The notes under the pieces: model-generated
Seen by the model: the letters and a program-made list of their open reading frames with translations, nothing else
Told to the model about the DNA's origin: nothing
The model's database searches: none
Virus record (IMG/VR): IMGVR_UViG_3300046170_000220
Span: 1 to 56,809 of that record
Strand: one strand, 5' to 3'
Source: a virus
Length of the DNA: 56,809 bases
Translations under genes and position numbers: made by a program
Part shown: piece after piece, positions 9,301 through 17,433 of the stretch
Position numbering within the stretch: the first letter of the stretch is position 1
How the letters are laid out: the number at the start of each line of letters is the position of its first letter

Positions 9301-12300
9301 AGAGCTGGGCTACAAAGACAGTGGAGCTGAATCGGCAGACACTGAAGTTTTTGTATCATACATTCTGGGACCAAAAATCGGTCAAGGTTTTTACCAGAAC
9401 CTAGTTGGCAACTTTAACACACTCACCATGGATCGATGGTGGATGCGGATGTTTAACCGTATAAGTGGTCAGCCTTTCGTTAACCCAGAGCGTCCTGAGA
9501 CATTCGATAAGCGTGTATCTGAGATCATTGAGTTTTCAAACAACCCTGTATCTGATGCAGAGTCCACGATTATTAACGTGGCAAAGGCTGAAATTAATGC
9601 TGACATCATCACGCCTGAAAATGTTGATGAGTTTTCGTATGCGGTTAATAGATATTTTCAGAGGGTCTATAAGCGCCTGACACAAAGTATTAATACAGCA
9701 AAGGAATCTCTGGCTATTGCAGAGCAGTCTGGAGATTCTGCCGCAATACAGAAGGCAACGGATGATCTTCTCAACGCCGAGAAGAACAGGAATAGAGACC
9801 CCAACAAAATATTCCTGCCATTCAAGTCACGTTTGTTCCAGCGTGTAAGTGGACACGTTAAGAAGCTGGAAGATGCCCGCAAAGGCGGAGCCATGCAGGA
9901 AGACCCGCGCTCTCCAAAGCAGCGTCAAGCCATGAGGGCAATAGCTAATCGAGCAAGAGAGATAGTCCAAGAGGATCTTGGCACCTCAATGTCTAACGCA
10001 GATTTTCAAGCGCTGATGTGGTATCCTGAGAAAAATCTCTTTTACTCTTATGGGGTAAAGAAGGGTCAGGGTGACGACAATGATTACATAGATGGGGCAA
10101 TAGCACTATTAGAAAAGGAAGGTTACAATGTTGACACCATCGCGCAAGCACTCCCCGAATCAGACGCAAGGATCGTCAATGATAGAAAGGGTGCCGCAGA
10201 ATCGTATGAGAGAACTGGTATTGAGCTTACAGAACCAGATAGACCAGAAGAAGGCGCAGTCGGTGATGCTGGAGGAAGAAAGCGAAGCGTAGCTCGCGTA
10301 GCTCCTGAACGTGATTATTCTATGCCAACTCAGGTTCTGTCTGACAGGATAGACCAACAGGCAAAGAACCACACATATGATAACGCATCTCGCATTCTTG
10401 CCAAGGTTATCCGTGGCGCTACATTCGGTAATGTCAGTAAGCAGAAAGCCCAAGGATTATCTGAAAGGTTCCTGACCAAGTATCAGGACTCTATGCTGCC
10501 GCTTGGCAAAATGCTAGACGAGATACGCGCCAACCCAGACAACGATATGGTCGATGCCTTTGATGCGTATATGCAGGAAGAGCTTTCTCAGGGCGTAGCC
10601 GGTGCCAGAATAGCGAACAACACTCAAGATTTCTTTGAGCCTATTGCGGAGGCTATGAAGAACATTGATGTGTCAGAAGTTCAATTGAACTCTATTGGCT
10701 CCAAGTATATTAGAGACTACCTAGCAACAGAGGCAGACCCACGGCAGGTGATTGCTGACGCTTACCTATATGCCAGACACGCCAAGGAAAGAAATAAGTA
10801 CATCCTAGATAGGTACAAGCGCGGTAATGGATCGGGTATGTCTGATGCTGAGGCAGATACCATACTGTCTTGGGTGAACGGTCAGCCAGTTGACATAAAG
10901 GCAAGCCTTGATGAGGTTGCATCCATAGCTGACCAGATTATTGAAAGCACAAACGCCTTCCGTAAAGAGGGTGATCTTATACCTGACTTTGCACAAGTAG
11001 CCGCCGACCCTGAGTCTAAATGGCAGCCAACAAACTTCAGCTTCTATGTCCCGTTACGAGGAACCTTAACCCCTGAAGAGGAATCAGTAGACGACTTTGG
11101 TAATGTGCCAAGGAGAACGCCCAATCTATATGGCGCTAGAGGGCGCAACGATGCTCGCATGCAGGGTCGCGGCAACGAGTACGCCACTGACATCGTGTCT
11201 CACTTGATGGCGCAGAACATGCTGACTATCCAGAGGGCTGAGAAGAACAAGGTTGGCAAAGCTTTCTATGACATGGTTGCCAGTGATCAGGTTGACACTG
11301 CCGACTATGCAGAGATTGTTAATAAGGTTGCTGACCCTGACAACACATTGACTGTGAAGATCAATGGTGAGGACAAGTATGTTGAGATCTTTGACGACCG
11401 TATAGCAAGAGCAATGAAGGGGGCGATGACACCACAAAGTCAGAGCGGCCTTGTCAAGTTCATGGCTGGTCTGAATCGGCTACTGTCAAACATGAATACA
11501 TCATGGAACCCTGAATTTGTTCTATCGAACTTTCCAAGAGACTTGGAGGCAGCGGGTGTAAACCTAGGCCAGTATGATGAGAAGGGTCTAACAAAGGATG
11601 TGATAGCCGGAGCCTTTCCAGCAGTTAAAGGTATAGGTGACTTCCTTAGAACAGGGAACATATCAAGCGAGTGGTCTGGATGGTACAAAGAGTTTGTTGA
11701 CAACGGGGGCAAGAACGCAACAAACCAGATGTCTGACTTACAGGACAGCATGAACAGCATCAAGTCAGTTCTTAACGACATATCAAACGATGGTCTGTCT
11801 AAGAAGTTTGGTGCCATGAAAAACAAGTTCACTCAGAGCGGCATCATTAAATTCCTAGATGACTGGAACACAGCAGTTGAGAATGGTGTCCGTGTTTCCC
11901 TTTATAAACAACTAGTTGAGAGGGGTTACTCGCCAAAGAGAGCGGCGCAAGCAGCGAGAAACATCACCGTTAACTTTGCTAAGGGTGGTGAGGAAAGAGC
12001 CTTCATGAATGCTTGGTTCCTTTTCTACAACGCATCACTGCAAGGCACGATGGCATTAACTAACGCAGCAGTTCGCTCGCCTAAAGTCAGGAAGCTTTGG
12101 ATTGGCCTGTTGATGTATGGATTCATGCAAGACATGATCCTTGGATCAATGTCAGGTGATGAGGACGAGGATGGCAAGAGTGACTATGACGAGATTGGTG
12201 ATTACGAGTTAGAGCATAACTTTATATTGCCAACATTCGGACTAGCTGACGAAAAGTATATTGCGATTCCGCTTTCATATGGACTCAACATGGCGGTAAA

Positions 12301-13138
12301 CACTGGAAGGTCTGTAAGCAGATTAGCCAGAGGTGAGTACACTCCAAGCCAAGCCGCCGGTTCCATCACCGGCACAGTCCTTGAGACACTTAACCCGCTC
12401 GGCTCTGGAATAGATGATTACGAAAACATCCTTGCCCCAACTGTGGTTGATCCGTTCCTTTCAGTGGCAATCAACAAGGACTACAAGGGCGCACCGATTT
12501 ACAAGGAAGGCTCACCATTTGGTTTGGCAAAGCCAGACAGTCAAATGTACTGGAACAACACTGGGCCTATACCAAAGTTTATTGCTGATCAGGTTAACAA
12601 ACTAACAGGAGGCAGCCGCGTGACTCCGGGGTATGTTGATATGTCTCCAGATGTTTTGGAGTTCTGGTTCAACTACCTAACAGGAGCAACTGGTGCGTTT
12701 GTTAAGCGTTCCATTGAAGCGCCTGTAAATATATATGATGCAATACAGGGCGACTTTGAAGGCACTCTTGTTGAGACCATTCCATTTGTTAGAAAAGTTG
12801 TAGCCACTCCCACCGAAATACAGGACATGGGTACTTACATTGAGAATAAGGACAAGGTTCTTAGAGCGCGTAAGGAACTTGAGACAGCAATCGCATATGG
12901 GGAAGTCGAACAAGCAAACGAAATCAGAAAAGAATATGCAAAGCTTCTGAAAATTTATGGGCTGATCAAAGGATTTGAGAACGCTAGGAACAGACTGATC
13001 AGGAAGAAGAACGAGATCAAGAACAGTCCACGCATACCAGAAGAGCGCAAATCTAACTTGATCCAGAAGATCAACGAGAGGATCAAGGAGATAGTCACAA
13101 GATCAAACAAGGTCATGTATGATGTTGGGATACGGTAA
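6296..13138 (+). CDS. Giant polyvalent internal virion protein, main open frame
   Basis: This frame alone encodes 2280 residues; with upstream fragments repaired the protein is about 3053. Visible modules: an HExxH zinc-protease-like motif (LNHEVIHALRG, residues 65-69); a region at about 318-440 with IAHEST, GPFATIDGMF and HSYFYDR, known from phage polyvalent proteins; a segment from about 645 (RLTHYSPMTDLEV) resembling ADP-ribosyltransferase/toxin-like modules; and a long C-terminal region from about 1720 (LLSNMNTSWNPEFVLSNFPR) of the LPD38-like polyvalent-associated type. It ends in basic coiled coil. Such proteins are packaged and ejected with the DNA. The protease and transferase roles are inferred from motifs only. 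Confidence 0.85.
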   Translation: MASRDVDIVTENVLEPDKIKDGFIVEGYYDGSGEGRKIIALAMEIYDPNLTEAQLFQRLRGVLNHEVIHALRGLGVLTEQEFATLVKAASKRKFVKKVGGRLVERDYTFLDRAVAMNEGQSIEYQQEEAVAEMFRSYADGKIKVAGKPRTIFQKIGRFFKSIFNAHRDAGFTDAASIFDNIQSGKIGRRERSLQKAAAVPAGTKYSTAGIRAGFHAPDIDKKAAERIGMSFKDVTKRVEELTKSANELSDGEITYDEYDKRVNKFKPIIPYQTVPAPATTKEMVSALSEGKKAKVGKASEIQDNTPVKLRLDIPSYTQKGVWVPTIHGQDNRTIAHESTAIVTNAKFSASDRTALRIAKGAAKGPFATIDGMFKYATPDNAFAVAQEMLADPTVVQVGFDPERHSYFYDRTTTEPVVSADLVVQVGPLVLAKNPQFAPKSDFKYSVARTQGLNTIREFIKNNPDGFTITSQGVSVPIGTPDSGIVVAPIKDAELIVGGDIPINVLREYIENAKAMSGIFNREVFLGGWLNNDNGKYYLDNTLIVNDKAEALYFAQAAKQIAVYDLRVPPYGQEIVTDEGIKQLQEAGIYRSDTAEQYRRSIERASGLFRAARIENQRQREAEASLAARAYSVAITPKADPNGNVRLTHYSPMTDLEVVNPEEQGSNYRMRGEERKRQASAWRQDYPARSYYGLNVGEEGGYSKEYSVGENVYVADVPLADLYNFEEDPEGFKSKADGMITDRVMELSWGDPQGFILTQAEKMVADAGYSGYYTNTPMGLVAAMFNPIKVRPNIADAKKFSIARLSPAEIGLTSINNVNTELGDPVNNYYVQQAPYGSVAMQTAVLKMQQDRGNVVLNWDNPDNWETLARLMAAEAEVALSRDKNALGWYDRTLDTAKRVTSILFPDIKPNTDAESAFIFATAVTSNGVPVIGNWQAAAEQYKNWKETGRFIEKGYGDQGSSMIPAFQLYNAMKDLNYTDLEIKDFLNQKMTVSELRQNNLLKELGYKDSGAESADTEVFVSYILGPKIGQGFYQNLVGNFNTLTMDRWWMRMFNRISGQPFVNPERPETFDKRVSEIIEFSNNPVSDAESTIINVAKAEINADIITPENVDEFSYAVNRYFQRVYKRLTQSINTAKESLAIAEQSGDSAAIQKATDDLLNAEKNRNRDPNKIFLPFKSRLFQRVSGHVKKLEDARKGGAMQEDPRSPKQRQAMRAIANRAREIVQEDLGTSMSNADFQALMWYPEKNLFYSYGVKKGQGDDNDYIDGAIALLEKEGYNVDTIAQALPESDARIVNDRKGAAESYERTGIELTEPDRPEEGAVGDAGGRKRSVARVAPERDYSMPTQVLSDRIDQQAKNHTYDNASRILAKVIRGATFGNVSKQKAQGLSERFLTKYQDSMLPLGKMLDEIRANPDNDMVDAFDAYMQEELSQGVAGARIANNTQDFFEPIAEAMKNIDVSEVQLNSIGSKYIRDYLATEADPRQVIADAYLYARHAKERNKYILDRYKRGNGSGMSDAEADTILSWVNGQPVDIKASLDEVASIADQIIESTNAFRKEGDLIPDFAQVAADPESKWQPTNFSFYVPLRGTLTPEEESVDDFGNVPRRTPNLYGARGRNDARMQGRGNEYATDIVSHLMAQNMLTIQRAEKNKVGKAFYDMVASDQVDTADYAEIVNKVADPDNTLTVKINGEDKYVEIFDDRIARAMKGAMTPQSQSGLVKFMAGLNRLLSNMNTSWNPEFVLSNFPRDLEAAGVNLGQYDEKGLTKDVIAGAFPAVKGIGDFLRTGNISSEWSGWYKEFVDNGGKNATNQMSDLQDSMNSIKSVLNDISNDGLSKKFGAMKNKFTQSGIIKFLDDWNTAVENGVRVSLYKQLVERGYSPKRAAQAARNITVNFAKGGEERAFMNAWFLFYNASLQGTMALTNAAVRSPKVRKLWIGLLMYGFMQDMILGSMSGDEDEDGKSDYDEIGDYELEHNFILPTFGLADEKYIAIPLSYGLNMAVNTGRSVSRLARGEYTPSQAAGSITGTVLETLNPLGSGIDDYENILAPTVVDPFLSVAINKDYKGAPIYKEGSPFGLAKPDSQMYWNNTGPIPKFIADQVNKLTGGSRVTPGYVDMSPDVLEFWFNYLTGATGAFVKRSIEAPVNIYDAIQGDFEGTLVETIPFVRKVVATPTEIQDMGTYIENKDKVLRARKELETAIAYGEVEQANEIRKEYAKLLKIYGLIKGFENARNRLIRKKNEIKNSPRIPEERKSNLIQKINERIKEIVTRSNKVMYDVGIR

Positions 13139-13146
13139 CCAACCGC

Positions 13147-13198
13147 AGTGTTATGTGTTCCAGTGGTGTTTAAACACTAAGCTTAATATAATTTTTTT
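13147..13198 (+). terminator. Weak terminator after the ejection operon
   Basis: Arms AGTGTT (13147-13152) and AACACT (13173-13178) can pair. They overlap a perfect 12-bp palindrome GTGTTTAAACAC (13166-13177) and are followed by a T run at 13192-13198. The stem is short, so this is a modest candidate for ending plus-strand transcription from the giant gene. Confidence 0.45.
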
Positions 13199-13240
13199 AA
13201 AAAAAATGGGCAGTGGCAATCCAGTGGATATACCCTGCCC
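13192..13240 (-). terminator. Rho-independent terminator of the minus-strand recombination block
   Basis: On the minus strand GGGCAG and CTGCCC (13235-13240 and 13208-13213) pair, with an inner ATCC/GGAT helix. An uninterrupted T run follows at once (the A run at about 13199-13206 on the plus strand). It lies just past the last gene of the block (stop at 13259). Together with the plus-strand element it separates two convergent operons. Confidence 0.75.
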
Positions 13241-13258
13241 ATCATAGTGGTAAAGATC

Positions 13259-13687
13259 TTATATTTCAGTGAATGCCGCCATAGGTATGGACGCCACAGG
13301 CTCAATGTCCTGCCAATCCTCACGATCCTTTCTTCCCCCTATAACATATTTGAATTGTTGGCATATGTTTGTCCAAGCAGTTGCATCAACCCACCTCACC
13401 GCCAGTATAACAGGGATGCCTGTCACGGCCTGTAGGTTGCATGCCGACATTACCTTACCCAAAGACAAAATATAACTTGAGTAAGTGTCCTTGCTTACTG
13501 ATCGGCACTTCACTTCAACAAACGCTACGATGACACCATCCCTTACAGCGGCAAAGTCTACACCGTATTTGACTGGCAGCTTGTAATAAGTGCAATCGAA
13601 CTTCTTTGATAGTTCTTCCATGACCGCGACCTCATTAGTCAGGTCAGCCTTCTTCTCGTAACGTGGGCGCAATCTTCTTCTCCTCAA
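13259..13687 (-). CDS. PD-(D/E)XK nuclease-like protein
   Basis: This 142-residue protein has a compact PD-(D/E)XK core: E at NEVAVMEEL, D in KYGVDFAAVRDG, and the E-x-K pair in VAFVEVKCRS. The spacing matches small resolvase-like, VRR-NUC-like or restriction-endonuclease-like folds. An Arg-rich N-terminus (MRRRRLRPR) may bind DNA. It is the last gene of the minus-strand recombination block, overlaps the AlpA-like gene by 44 bases and is followed by a strong terminator. A role in trimming or resolving replication and recombination intermediates is inferred. The start is uncertain because of the overlap. Confidence 0.65.
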   Translation of the reverse strand: MRRRRLRPRYEKKADLTNEVAVMEELSKKFDCTYYKLPVKYGVDFAAVRDGVIVAFVEVKCRSVSKDTYSSYILSLGKVMSACNLQAVTGIPVILAVRWVDATAWTNICQQFKYVIGGRKDREDWQDIEPVASIPMAAFTEI

Positions 13688-13853
13688 TCCAATTTAGAAT
13701 GTCATCCTTAGCCCACCTGCTGGTGCGCTCGCCAAACTGGTATGGCTTTGGAAATGTTTTGTCACCATCTATTATACGATAGACAGTAGTCCTGCTAACA
13801 GCAAGAAGCTTTGCCACATCTACTAGCTTTAGTAGATCATTGTTATCTGTCAT
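13644..13853 (-). CDS. AlpA/excisionase-like MerR-type DNA-binding protein
   Basis: A 69-residue protein with the AlpA-like layout: LLKLVDVAKLLAVSRTTVYR forms the helix-turn-helix, then FPKPYQFGERTSRWAKDDI and a wing-like end NWIEEKK. I chose ATG at 13853 because it overlaps the upstream stop (ATGA); a longer frame runs to 13874. Known relatives are excisionases and small transcription regulators. No integrase is present in the genome, so a regulatory role is more likely than excision. Confidence 0.8.
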   Translation of the reverse strand: MTDNNDLLKLVDVAKLLAVSRTTVYRIIDGDKTFPKPYQFGERTSRWAKDDILNWIEEKKIAPTLREEG

Positions 13854-14332
13854 TTTTGATACCCCTGTTTCCATCTTGAGAACTCCTCCGTTAGTTCTTT
13901 AAATTTTTCCCTAGCTTCAGAGTTTGTTTTCAAGTCTGCCCGACTGCCTATGCCAAGGGTTGACCGCAAGGTATCGGCAACAGCCGCATCCCTCTCACCA
14001 AAGCTGCTTTCAATGTAGTCCTTGTCTAACATGTAGCCTCTTTCAAAAAGAAACTCAGCAAACTCATCATTCCGACAAAGCATGCCAGCACTAGCAACCA
14101 TTTTATCAACATCTCTTTGTTGGTCGCTGATCTCCGGCTTGTCCTCATCGTTTAGCTTGACCATTGCCACCATGTAGCGAGAGCCAACCCAATCAGTGTG
14201 AAGGCTAGGCGGCACTTCGTTTGGGTGCAAGGCAAGGCGTAGTATGGTTCCTTGCTTGCTCTGAGACATTGATGTCTTGACAGCCTCAAAGTTTACCGCA
14301 GCACTCCTTACATCAACGTCATCACTTTCCAT
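13850..14332 (-). CDS. Conserved phage protein in recombination block
   Basis: A 160-residue protein with a central conserved-looking stretch (LRLALHPNEVPPSLHTDWVG followed by RYMVAMVKL) that I associate with a family found beside annealing proteins in many phages; its function is unknown to me. The second half is acidic and helical (FAEFLFERGYMLD, ADTLRSTLGI). It lies between a small unknown gene (overlap 11 bases) and the AlpA-like gene (ATGA overlap), so it belongs to the same transcript. A part in DNA metabolism is inferred from the neighbours only. Confidence 0.7.
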   Translation of the reverse strand: MESDDVDVRSAAVNFEAVKTSMSQSKQGTILRLALHPNEVPPSLHTDWVGSRYMVAMVKLNDEDKPEISDQQRDVDKMVASAGMLCRNDEFAEFLFERGYMLDKDYIESSFGERDAAVADTLRSTLGIGSRADLKTNSEAREKFKELTEEFSRWKQGYQK

Positions 14333-14573
14333 ATGGACTCTCCGTTAAAAAGATCTCTGACTTTCTTTCATCGTAATGATCTCTGTCAGTAAAGTTTCTG
14401 ACATGTGTGACACGCTTTATACCCTGATCGGTGCGCTCCCAAGTAACCATCTCCTGACGAAATACATTCTCAGGATTGTCGGGGAAAAACTTTTCGGGCA
14501 GCGTCTTAGACAAACCACACAAACCCTTTGTCGGAAAATAACAAAGGTCTTTTTCTTTTCTTAATTGTTTCAT
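14322..14573 (-). CDS. Small hypothetical protein
   Basis: An 83-residue charged protein I do not recognise. It has two Cys near the N-terminus (LCYFPTKGLCGL) and an acidic-basic C-terminal part (ERTDQGIKRVTHVRNFTD). Its ATG overlaps the upstream stop by four bases and its end overlaps the next gene by 11 bases. That tight packing is the main evidence that it is real. Confidence 0.55.
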   Translation of the reverse strand: MKQLRKEKDLCYFPTKGLCGLSKTLPEKFFPDNPENVFRQEMVTWERTDQGIKRVTHVRNFTDRDHYDERKSEIFLTESPYGK

Positions 14574-14881
14574 CTTTCTATCCTCGAAATGTTTTGCTTA
14601 GAACCAGTGTCAACACTGTTCCTGAGTTCGTTCAAACCATTTACGGCTTGCCTTACCATTGAGTTCTTTGAACTGTGCATAGATGGGTTTAAGGTTAGCC
14701 AGTTACTGCTGCCTTGGAAGTTTCCACGTTTGGCATTTTGATAGTGCCTTGTGCTTCTTGGAAACTTTCTTTTGTCCACCTTTCCATTTTCAAACTGAGC
14801 CTTGTAGTCGAGAACTTTTTTGCTCAAGGTCTTCAACTCAAGGGCAAACTCTTCGACAGTCATGTTAACCGCGTTCTTCAT
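14570..14881 (-). CDS. Small basic hypothetical protein
   Basis: A 103-residue protein with an amphipathic helical N-terminus (MTVEEFALELKTLSKKVLDY) and a basic, Ser/Asn-rich second half (RSTRHYQNAKRGNFQG). No family is recognised. It sits in frame-overlapping succession with neighbours on both sides (17 bases with the upstream gene, 4 with the downstream gene). An internal Met at NMTVEE is an alternative start. Confidence 0.55.
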   Translation of the reverse strand: MKNAVNMTVEEFALELKTLSKKVLDYKAQFENGKVDKRKFPRSTRHYQNAKRGNFQGSSNWLTLNPSMHSSKNSMVRQAVNGLNELRNSVDTGSKQNISRIER

Positions 14882-15116
14882 CTAGCGTCTCCTCAACAAC
14901 TTTAATTCTGCCCAAGGCCACATCAATCATGGCACACCACATATCAAGTCTGTTGTGATGCTGAGGTAATGCAGCAAACACCTGCATCATCTCATCTGTT
15001 GGGTTTCTCATAGCCAGTATGGCTCTTTCAGCAAGAAACCTTGATGGAACAGACTGCCCCATCTTCGATCTCGCACACTCTATGGCGTCACCCACAGTAT
15101 CAATTGCTCCTGTCAT
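14865..15116 (-). CDS. Small helical hypothetical protein
   Basis: An 83-residue protein predicted mostly helical, with a conserved-looking core (FLAERAILAMRNPTDEMMQV and WCAMIDVALGRIKVVEETL). I do not recognise a family with confidence. It overlaps the Ref-like HNH gene at its start and the next small gene at its end, as part of the recombination operon. Confidence 0.6.
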   Translation of the reverse strand: MTGAIDTVGDAIECARSKMGQSVPSRFLAERAILAMRNPTDEMMQVFAALPQHHNRLDMWCAMIDVALGRIKVVEETLDEERG

Positions 15117-15390
15117 TAAACTTCTCCCAATTCAATCTAGCCCACTCTTTAGGATCGACTCCCTGTAGATCCCACCAAGTTCTCTCATCACCAAAAGCAT
15201 GTAGTTTCATATGACAAGAGTGGCACAGAGGCACACACCAGTTGTCTCCAACCTTCATTCCCATAGCGTTAGGCTCTGCGAACATAATGTGATGCGCCTC
15301 TGCGCCATACCCACAGACCAAACACGGTCTCCCTCGCAGGGTCTGTAGATATTTCTTTGACCTCACACGTTTAGAACGGAATGTTGTCAT
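15100..15390 (-). CDS. Ref-like/HNH recombination nuclease
   Basis: A 96-residue protein with a clear zinc-bound HNH core: CLVCG, then AHHIMF, then WCVPLCHSCHMKLHAF. This arrangement is that of the P1 Ref and DUF968 group, small nucleases that act with recombinases on single-stranded or displaced DNA. I chose ATG at 15390 (TTFRSKRVRSKKYL), which overlaps the last 20 bases of the SSB-like gene; the longer frame to 15450 would run far into that gene. Position directly after the annealing protein and SSB supports a recombination role. Confidence 0.8.
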   Translation of the reverse strand: MTTFRSKRVRSKKYLQTLRGRPCLVCGYGAEAHHIMFAEPNAMGMKVGDNWCVPLCHSCHMKLHAFGDERTWWDLQGVDPKEWARLNWEKFNDRSN

Positions 15391-15661
15391 CGAGTTTCTG
15401 TGGCTGCTGTTGAGCGGCACCATTAGGGCGCTCCTCATATGCATTGCCAAGCAATGAAAGGAATGGCTTGCCAGTCTTTTGGCTAACCTTCTTCCATCCG
15501 ATCAGTGAAACCTTAGGCTTTGTTACACCTCTGCTCATCTGATCAACGAGGTCATTCACGACCTCATCCGATAGCTCAATCTGTCCTGTGTAGTCTGGAC
15601 TTTTTTCGCTTTTCTTTCTGTCGTTCTGAAATAGAACGCCTGATGGTGGGTAGTCATTCAT
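15371..15661 (-). CDS. SSB-like protein with acidic interaction tail
   Basis: A 96-residue protein that ends in KLDDNIPF, the acidic, Phe-terminated tail by which single-stranded DNA-binding proteins recruit partners. The core (KPKVSLIGWKKVSQKTGKPF and LSLLGNAYEE) is short for a full OB fold but fits reduced phage SSB-like proteins. AGGAGAAG precedes the ATG, which overlaps the stop of the annealing-protein gene (ATGA). It probably coats single strands during annealing and replication. A copy of the dispersed palindrome lies about 45 bases upstream, inside the preceding gene. Confidence 0.75.
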   Translation of the reverse strand: MNDYPPSGVLFQNDRKKSEKSPDYTGQIELSDEVVNDLVDQMSRGVTKPKVSLIGWKKVSQKTGKPFLSLLGNAYEERPNGAAQQQPQKLDDNIPF

Positions 15662-16302
15662 GCCGCTTCTCCTTTTGTTTCTAGCGAGTCCGCATGTTTC
15701 TTAAAGTTCAATAGAACTTCTTCGTAAAGTTTTTTATCCCCCTTCTCCAAGGCGGATCTTGCACTCTGGTTTTCTGACCAGAATTTTCTTAGCGCTGGCA
15801 CTGTCTGGCAATCAGGGATGAATGTGTTGAACACCTCAGCCACAAGCTTCACACCCTCAACCTCTTCCTTCTTTCCGTCAGAAGAAGTGATGGTGTGCTT
15901 TGGTTCAGCCCCACTCGGCAGGTCTTCGCCAGCATAGATGTAGTGTCCAAGTCCGTGCATGGCGCAGCACTTAGCTAGGCAACGCTGTAAGGCGGTGTTG
16001 ACTTGGAAGCTGTCTGGATTTGCGACAGCTTTGTTGGCATGGTTTAGGACAGGCAAGACCTCAGTCTGACTATGCCCCTCGATGTCAACCGATACAGTAA
16101 CAAAGGCGTATCCATTTTCATCGAGCATGTATGGGCGCGAACTATTCGCCCCAACATGTAGGTGCTTGGTGTACTTCGCAGAGGGATAATGATCTTTCAC
16201 TATGCCCCAAGCCCAAGCCCAACTCAGATATGTTAGACCATTCTTTTCTTCGGTATGATCAGACACATCGATCAGTGAAAGGGTTTTCCAAACTTCGCTC
16301 AT
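15658..16302 (-). CDS. DUF1071/Sak-type single-strand annealing protein
   Basis: A 214-residue protein with the DUF1071 signature: LTYLSWAWAWGIVKDHYPSA near residue 25 and, at about 95-125, NPDSFQVNTALQRCLAKCCA followed by HGLGHYIYAGEDLP. This family comprises single-strand annealing proteins of Rad52-like fold that pair complementary strands with help of an SSB and an exonuclease. All three partners are encoded here in a row. TAATG joins it to the upstream gene. Its C-terminus is helical and charged. Confidence 0.88.
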   Translation of the reverse strand: MSEVWKTLSLIDVSDHTEEKNGLTYLSWAWAWGIVKDHYPSAKYTKHLHVGANSSRPYMLDENGYAFVTVSVDIEGHSQTEVLPVLNHANKAVANPDSFQVNTALQRCLAKCCAMHGLGHYIYAGEDLPSGAEPKHTITSSDGKKEEVEGVKLVAEVFNTFIPDCQTVPALRKFWSENQSARSALEKGDKKLYEEVLLNFKKHADSLETKGEAA

Positions 16303-16568
16303 TATTTTTTACCTCTTTGCTTCCAAACACGGAGAGACACTTCACCAGTATCTCTTGTTTCTACTGTCCTTGTTACGCAAGAAAAGCCACACTTGATTAT
16401 GGCGTTACGCAAAGCCCTCATCCTTATATAAACAGCAGCCTTTTCACCAGAGATAACAACAGAGTCTCCGTGTTTCATTTTTGCAGCCATGTCTAGCCAC
16501 TTACCGCCCTTACGCGAGCGCGGTGGCATCTCTACATTAGACTCAATATTTCCAATTTTAAATGTCAC
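16302..16568 (-). CDS. Small basic hypothetical protein, GTG start
   Basis: An 88-residue protein starting at GTG 16568, just after the upstream stop (16570), with GGGAG seven bases ahead. A longer frame to 16610 lacks such a site. It has a short N-terminal strand region (FKIGNIESNVEMPPRSRKGG) then KMKHGDSVVI and a helix (YIRMRALRNAIIKCGF). This layout resembles short phage proteins of the DUF7303 type, which is a tentative match. It lies between the exonuclease and the annealing protein. Confidence 0.6.
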   Translation of the reverse strand: MTFKIGNIESNVEMPPRSRKGGKWLDMAAKMKHGDSVVISGEKAAVYIRMRALRNAIIKCGFSCVTRTVETRDTGEVSLRVWKQRGKK

Positions 16569-16569
16569 T

Positions 16570-17433
16570 TTATTCTCCCTTGAATTGTGAACAAAAATCA
16601 GCAACTCCACAGTAGTTGCCCTTACACCTTACCGCTTCTCCGGCTCGGTATTCTATCTCCGTTGCAACGCTCTGTGCTTCGGAAAAATCTTTAGCTTCTG
16701 CCTCGCTATTGAATACACGCATGGCTCGCTTCAATCCCTTCTTCTTTACCGCCCAAGCATCATCTCTTTTCCATGTCTCTTCATCTGAGCATGGCGGGAA
16801 CATCTGCACCAAATCGTAATTCATCTGTGCATCTTGATGCAATTGCACCCGCTCTTTCATGTAGCTGATGCGGTCTTCCTCTGACCAGATAGGTATGTTG
16901 ACCAACACAACAGGAGCCTTTGGGTAGTCAGGCTTGAACTTTGCGTCACGGTTATTCCAGTCTCTGAGTATGGCGCAGATCTGTATCTTGCTAACCCTCA
17001 ATCCTTTGTTCTTTTGAACGAGGTAAGCGTATACGTTAAGCTGGTTCTCCCACTCAGGCTTGCCATGTATGACAGACCAAACGCTAGTGCATTTGTAATC
17101 TGTAATCTCAACAGATGTCCTGCCAATTTTTTGATGATCAATCGCACCTGATATAGTCCAGTCATTTACAGTGGCATACAACCTTTCCTCAAGGATCACA
17201 TCGTCAGACTTATCGCTCTCCAGTATGTGGTGAACAGCAGTGCCGAACAAAGGCCAGATCATATCCGCTACATCAACCTGTCTATCACTCGCGTGATGAT
17301 CACGCATAAGCCTAACCCTTGGGCTATCAATTAATGTTGTCGCTGATATATCAGCTTTGCCTTTACTGTATTTGTCATTTCTGGCAAACTCAACGAATGC
17401 ATTTGGTAGATTGTGTGTGTTAGTTATTTTCAT
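16570..17433 (-). CDS. Cas4/RecB-like PD-(D/E)XK exonuclease with Cys cluster
   Basis: A 287-residue protein with the RecB-family nuclease order: H in FGTAVHHILE (about 82-91), D in ISGAIDHQK, E/D-x-K in ITDYKCTS, and Q/Y in NQLNVYAYL. Three or four Cys near the C-terminus (RCKGNYCGVADFC) suggest an Fe-S cluster as in Cas4 and AddB. Such phage exonucleases resect double-stranded ends to feed annealing proteins. It is the first gene of the minus-strand recombination block, with AGGAGGA ahead of the ATG and a divergent gap of 66 bases to the RusA gene. Confidence 0.85.
   Translation of the reverse strand: MKITNTHNLPNAFVEFARNDKYSKGKADISATTLIDSPRVRLMRDHHASDRQVDVADMIWPLFGTAVHHILESDKSDDVILEERLYATVNDWTISGAIDHQKIGRTSVEITDYKCTSVWSVIHGKPEWENQLNVYAYLVQKNKGLRVSKIQICAILRDWNNRDAKFKPDYPKAPVVLVNIPIWSEEDRISYMKERVQLHQDAQMNYDLVQMFPPCSDEETWKRDDAWAVKKKGLKRAMRVFNSEAEAKDFSEAQSVATEIEYRAGEAVRCKGNYCGVADFCSQFKGE

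Noticed and set aside
13250-13480. Short plus-strand frames opposite the small PD-(D/E)XK gene
   Set aside because: They lack ribosome sites, overlap a better minus-strand gene fully and show no protein-like pattern.
13644-13853. Temperate lifestyle from an AlpA/excisionase-like gene
   Set aside because: No integrase, immunity repressor or attachment-site evidence exists on a complete circle.
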